From Bacteriovoracaceae bacterium (GTDB lineage: Bacteria > Bdellovibrionota > Bacteriovoracia > Bacteriovoracales > Bacteriovoracaceae), in NCBI GenBank assembly GCA_003245675.1, contig QKCN01000060.1, positions 1 to 32,717 of the forward strand: a stretch of DNA of 32,717 bases, given 5' to 3'. The position numbers and the translations under genes are program-made. Numbering within the stretch: the stretch's first letter is position 1; every line of letters starts with the position of its first letter. The notes beneath the pieces were generated by a model, which was given only the letters and a program-made list of their open reading frames with translations, had not been told where the DNA came from and did no database searches. Shown here in pieces: positions 31,818 to 32,717 of the stretch.

Positions 31818-32717
31818 ATGTTCTCAAAACTTGTTTTCTTATTTTGTATTTTATTTACTTTTTCTTCTTGGGCCTCATATCAGCAAGCAGAGAATTTGTT
31901 CCAGCAAAAGAATAAGCAAAGAGGAACTTATCGGGCCATCATCAAGGAGCTTGTGGCAGCAGGCTATTATCATGGTGTTGTTCCACTCCTTAAAGAGGAA
32001 ATGCACAATTCAACTTATGGCTTGAGTCAGGATATGGAAGAAGTATTGGATTTGGTGAGTTGGCGTGTTGGGACTCGTACTTTTCAGGCGATGAATAAAA
32101 CACAATTGCGCTCCTCTAATTCTGCGATTATCTCTTTTATTCGCGCCAAAACAGCATTTCGTTCCAGAAGTTATAATGAAGCCTATGAATTTGCCCATAA
32201 AGTAAAAAGTGATCATTGGGCCTATCCTTATGCTTTGTTGATTCGTGCTTCTATTTTGACTCTGCAAAAGAAATACGAGGAAGCGCTTGATACTTATGAT
32301 CTCTGTATTAAGGCTTCAAAATCGGCAGCAAGTGGTGAATCATTTATCGATCGTAGATTGCAGTATGAAAGCAATACTGATTTTTGTATTGTCGGTAAGG
32401 CGCGTGCTTATTATGCGGATCGAAAATATGAAAAAGCAGATCTTGCGTATCTCGATCTTTCTAAGAATGCCTATTTTTGGCCGCATATGCTTTATGAGGA
32501 GGCTTGGAACAGTTTTTATAAAGGTGACTATAATAGAACCTTAGGCAAACTCGTAACTTATCGTTCTCCTTTTATTGATTTTGTCTACAATCCAGAAGTG
32601 GACGTGTTAAACGCCTATTCCTATCTCAAACTTTGTTTGTGTGATGATGCCAGAAAAGCAGCAGATCGTTTTTATTCAGAATATCAAAAGCCGGCAGAAG
32701 CGGTGCGTTCACTCCTC
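31818..32717 (+). CDS. Secreted TPR-like protein, partial
   Basis: The frame is open for 300 codons from the ATG at 31818 to the window edge with no stop, so the C-terminus is missing. AGGAG lies seven bases upstream. A signal peptide (MFSKLVFLFCILFTFSSWA) is followed by helical repeats. AFRSRSYNEAYEFAHKV, LTLQKKYEEALDTYDLC and ADRKYEKADLAYLDL have the TPR pattern (about residues 115-235). It should be periplasmic and bind partner proteins. Placed directly behind a beta-barrel gene, it recalls the barrel plus TPR pairs of the myxobacterial Glt gliding machinery (GltA/B with GltC), which is a hypothesis. Confidence 0.85.
   Translation, partial: MFSKLVFLFCILFTFSSWASYQQAENLFQQKNKQRGTYRAIIKELVAAGYYHGVVPLLKEEMHNSTYGLSQDMEEVLDLVSWRVGTRTFQAMNKTQLRSSNSAIISFIRAKTAFRSRSYNEAYEFAHKVKSDHWAYPYALLIRASILTLQKKYEEALDTYDLCIKASKSAASGESFIDRRLQYESNTDFCIVGKARAYYADRKYEKADLAYLDLSKNAYFWPHMLYEEAWNSFYKGDYNRTLGKLVTYRSPFIDFVYNPEVDVLNAYSYLKLCLCDDARKAADRFYSEYQKPAEAVRSLL

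Overview
The window looks like ordinary chromosome from a Gram-negative, AT-rich bacterium. Many short secreted proteins with signal peptides, a beta-barrel outer-membrane protein with a TPR partner, TTG starts and tight ATGA-coupled operons would fit the Bdellovibrionota (Bacteriovorax/Halobacteriovorax-like). That placement is inference from gene content, not a search. I found no rRNA, tRNA, IS element, prophage or CRISPR array.

Layout. (1) 1-1900: a compact peroxide-stress module on the minus strand, ahpC (partial), oxyR and dps. ahpC and dps carry matching OxyR-type operators at the same distance from their promoters. (2) 1900-6740: a membrane protein of unknown family, a GNAT acetyltransferase, a secreted phospholipase-A2-like protein, a secreted HExxH metalloprotease, an Xre regulator with a clear promoter and possible self-operator, and a secreted protein tyrosine phosphatase. 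(3) 7011-12159, plus strand: a fused FAD/Fe-S/CCG 2-hydroxyacid dehydrogenase, galE and a secreted protein of unknown family, with no gaps between genes. (4) 12160-12470: a 311-base intergenic stretch between convergent genes, unusually rich in inverted repeats. An 11-bp perfect stem encloses two smaller hairpins and two of three TTAAATCC repeats. (5) 12471-17705, minus strand: hisS, valS and a PAS histidine kinase with a cysteine-rich sensor segment. (6) 17825-23524, minus strand: a four-gene operon in which every junction is a 4-base overlap, made of a FadF/EtfD-like membrane Fe-S oxidoreductase and three secreted proteins of unknown family. (7) 23633-30988, plus strand: a polytopic membrane protein, a lipoprotein and an AddB/AddA-type helicase-nuclease pair. 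(8) 31089-32717: an outer-membrane beta-barrel and a TPR-like secreted protein that runs off the window.

The items most worth a second look are the structured intergenic element at 12278-12482, the matched OxyR promoters, the AddAB pair in which both nuclease domains carry a four-cysteine Fe-S signature, the Fe-S oxidoreductase operon with three secreted orphans, and the barrel/TPR pair that may belong to a Glt-like envelope complex. I do not see a clearly new defence or mobile system.
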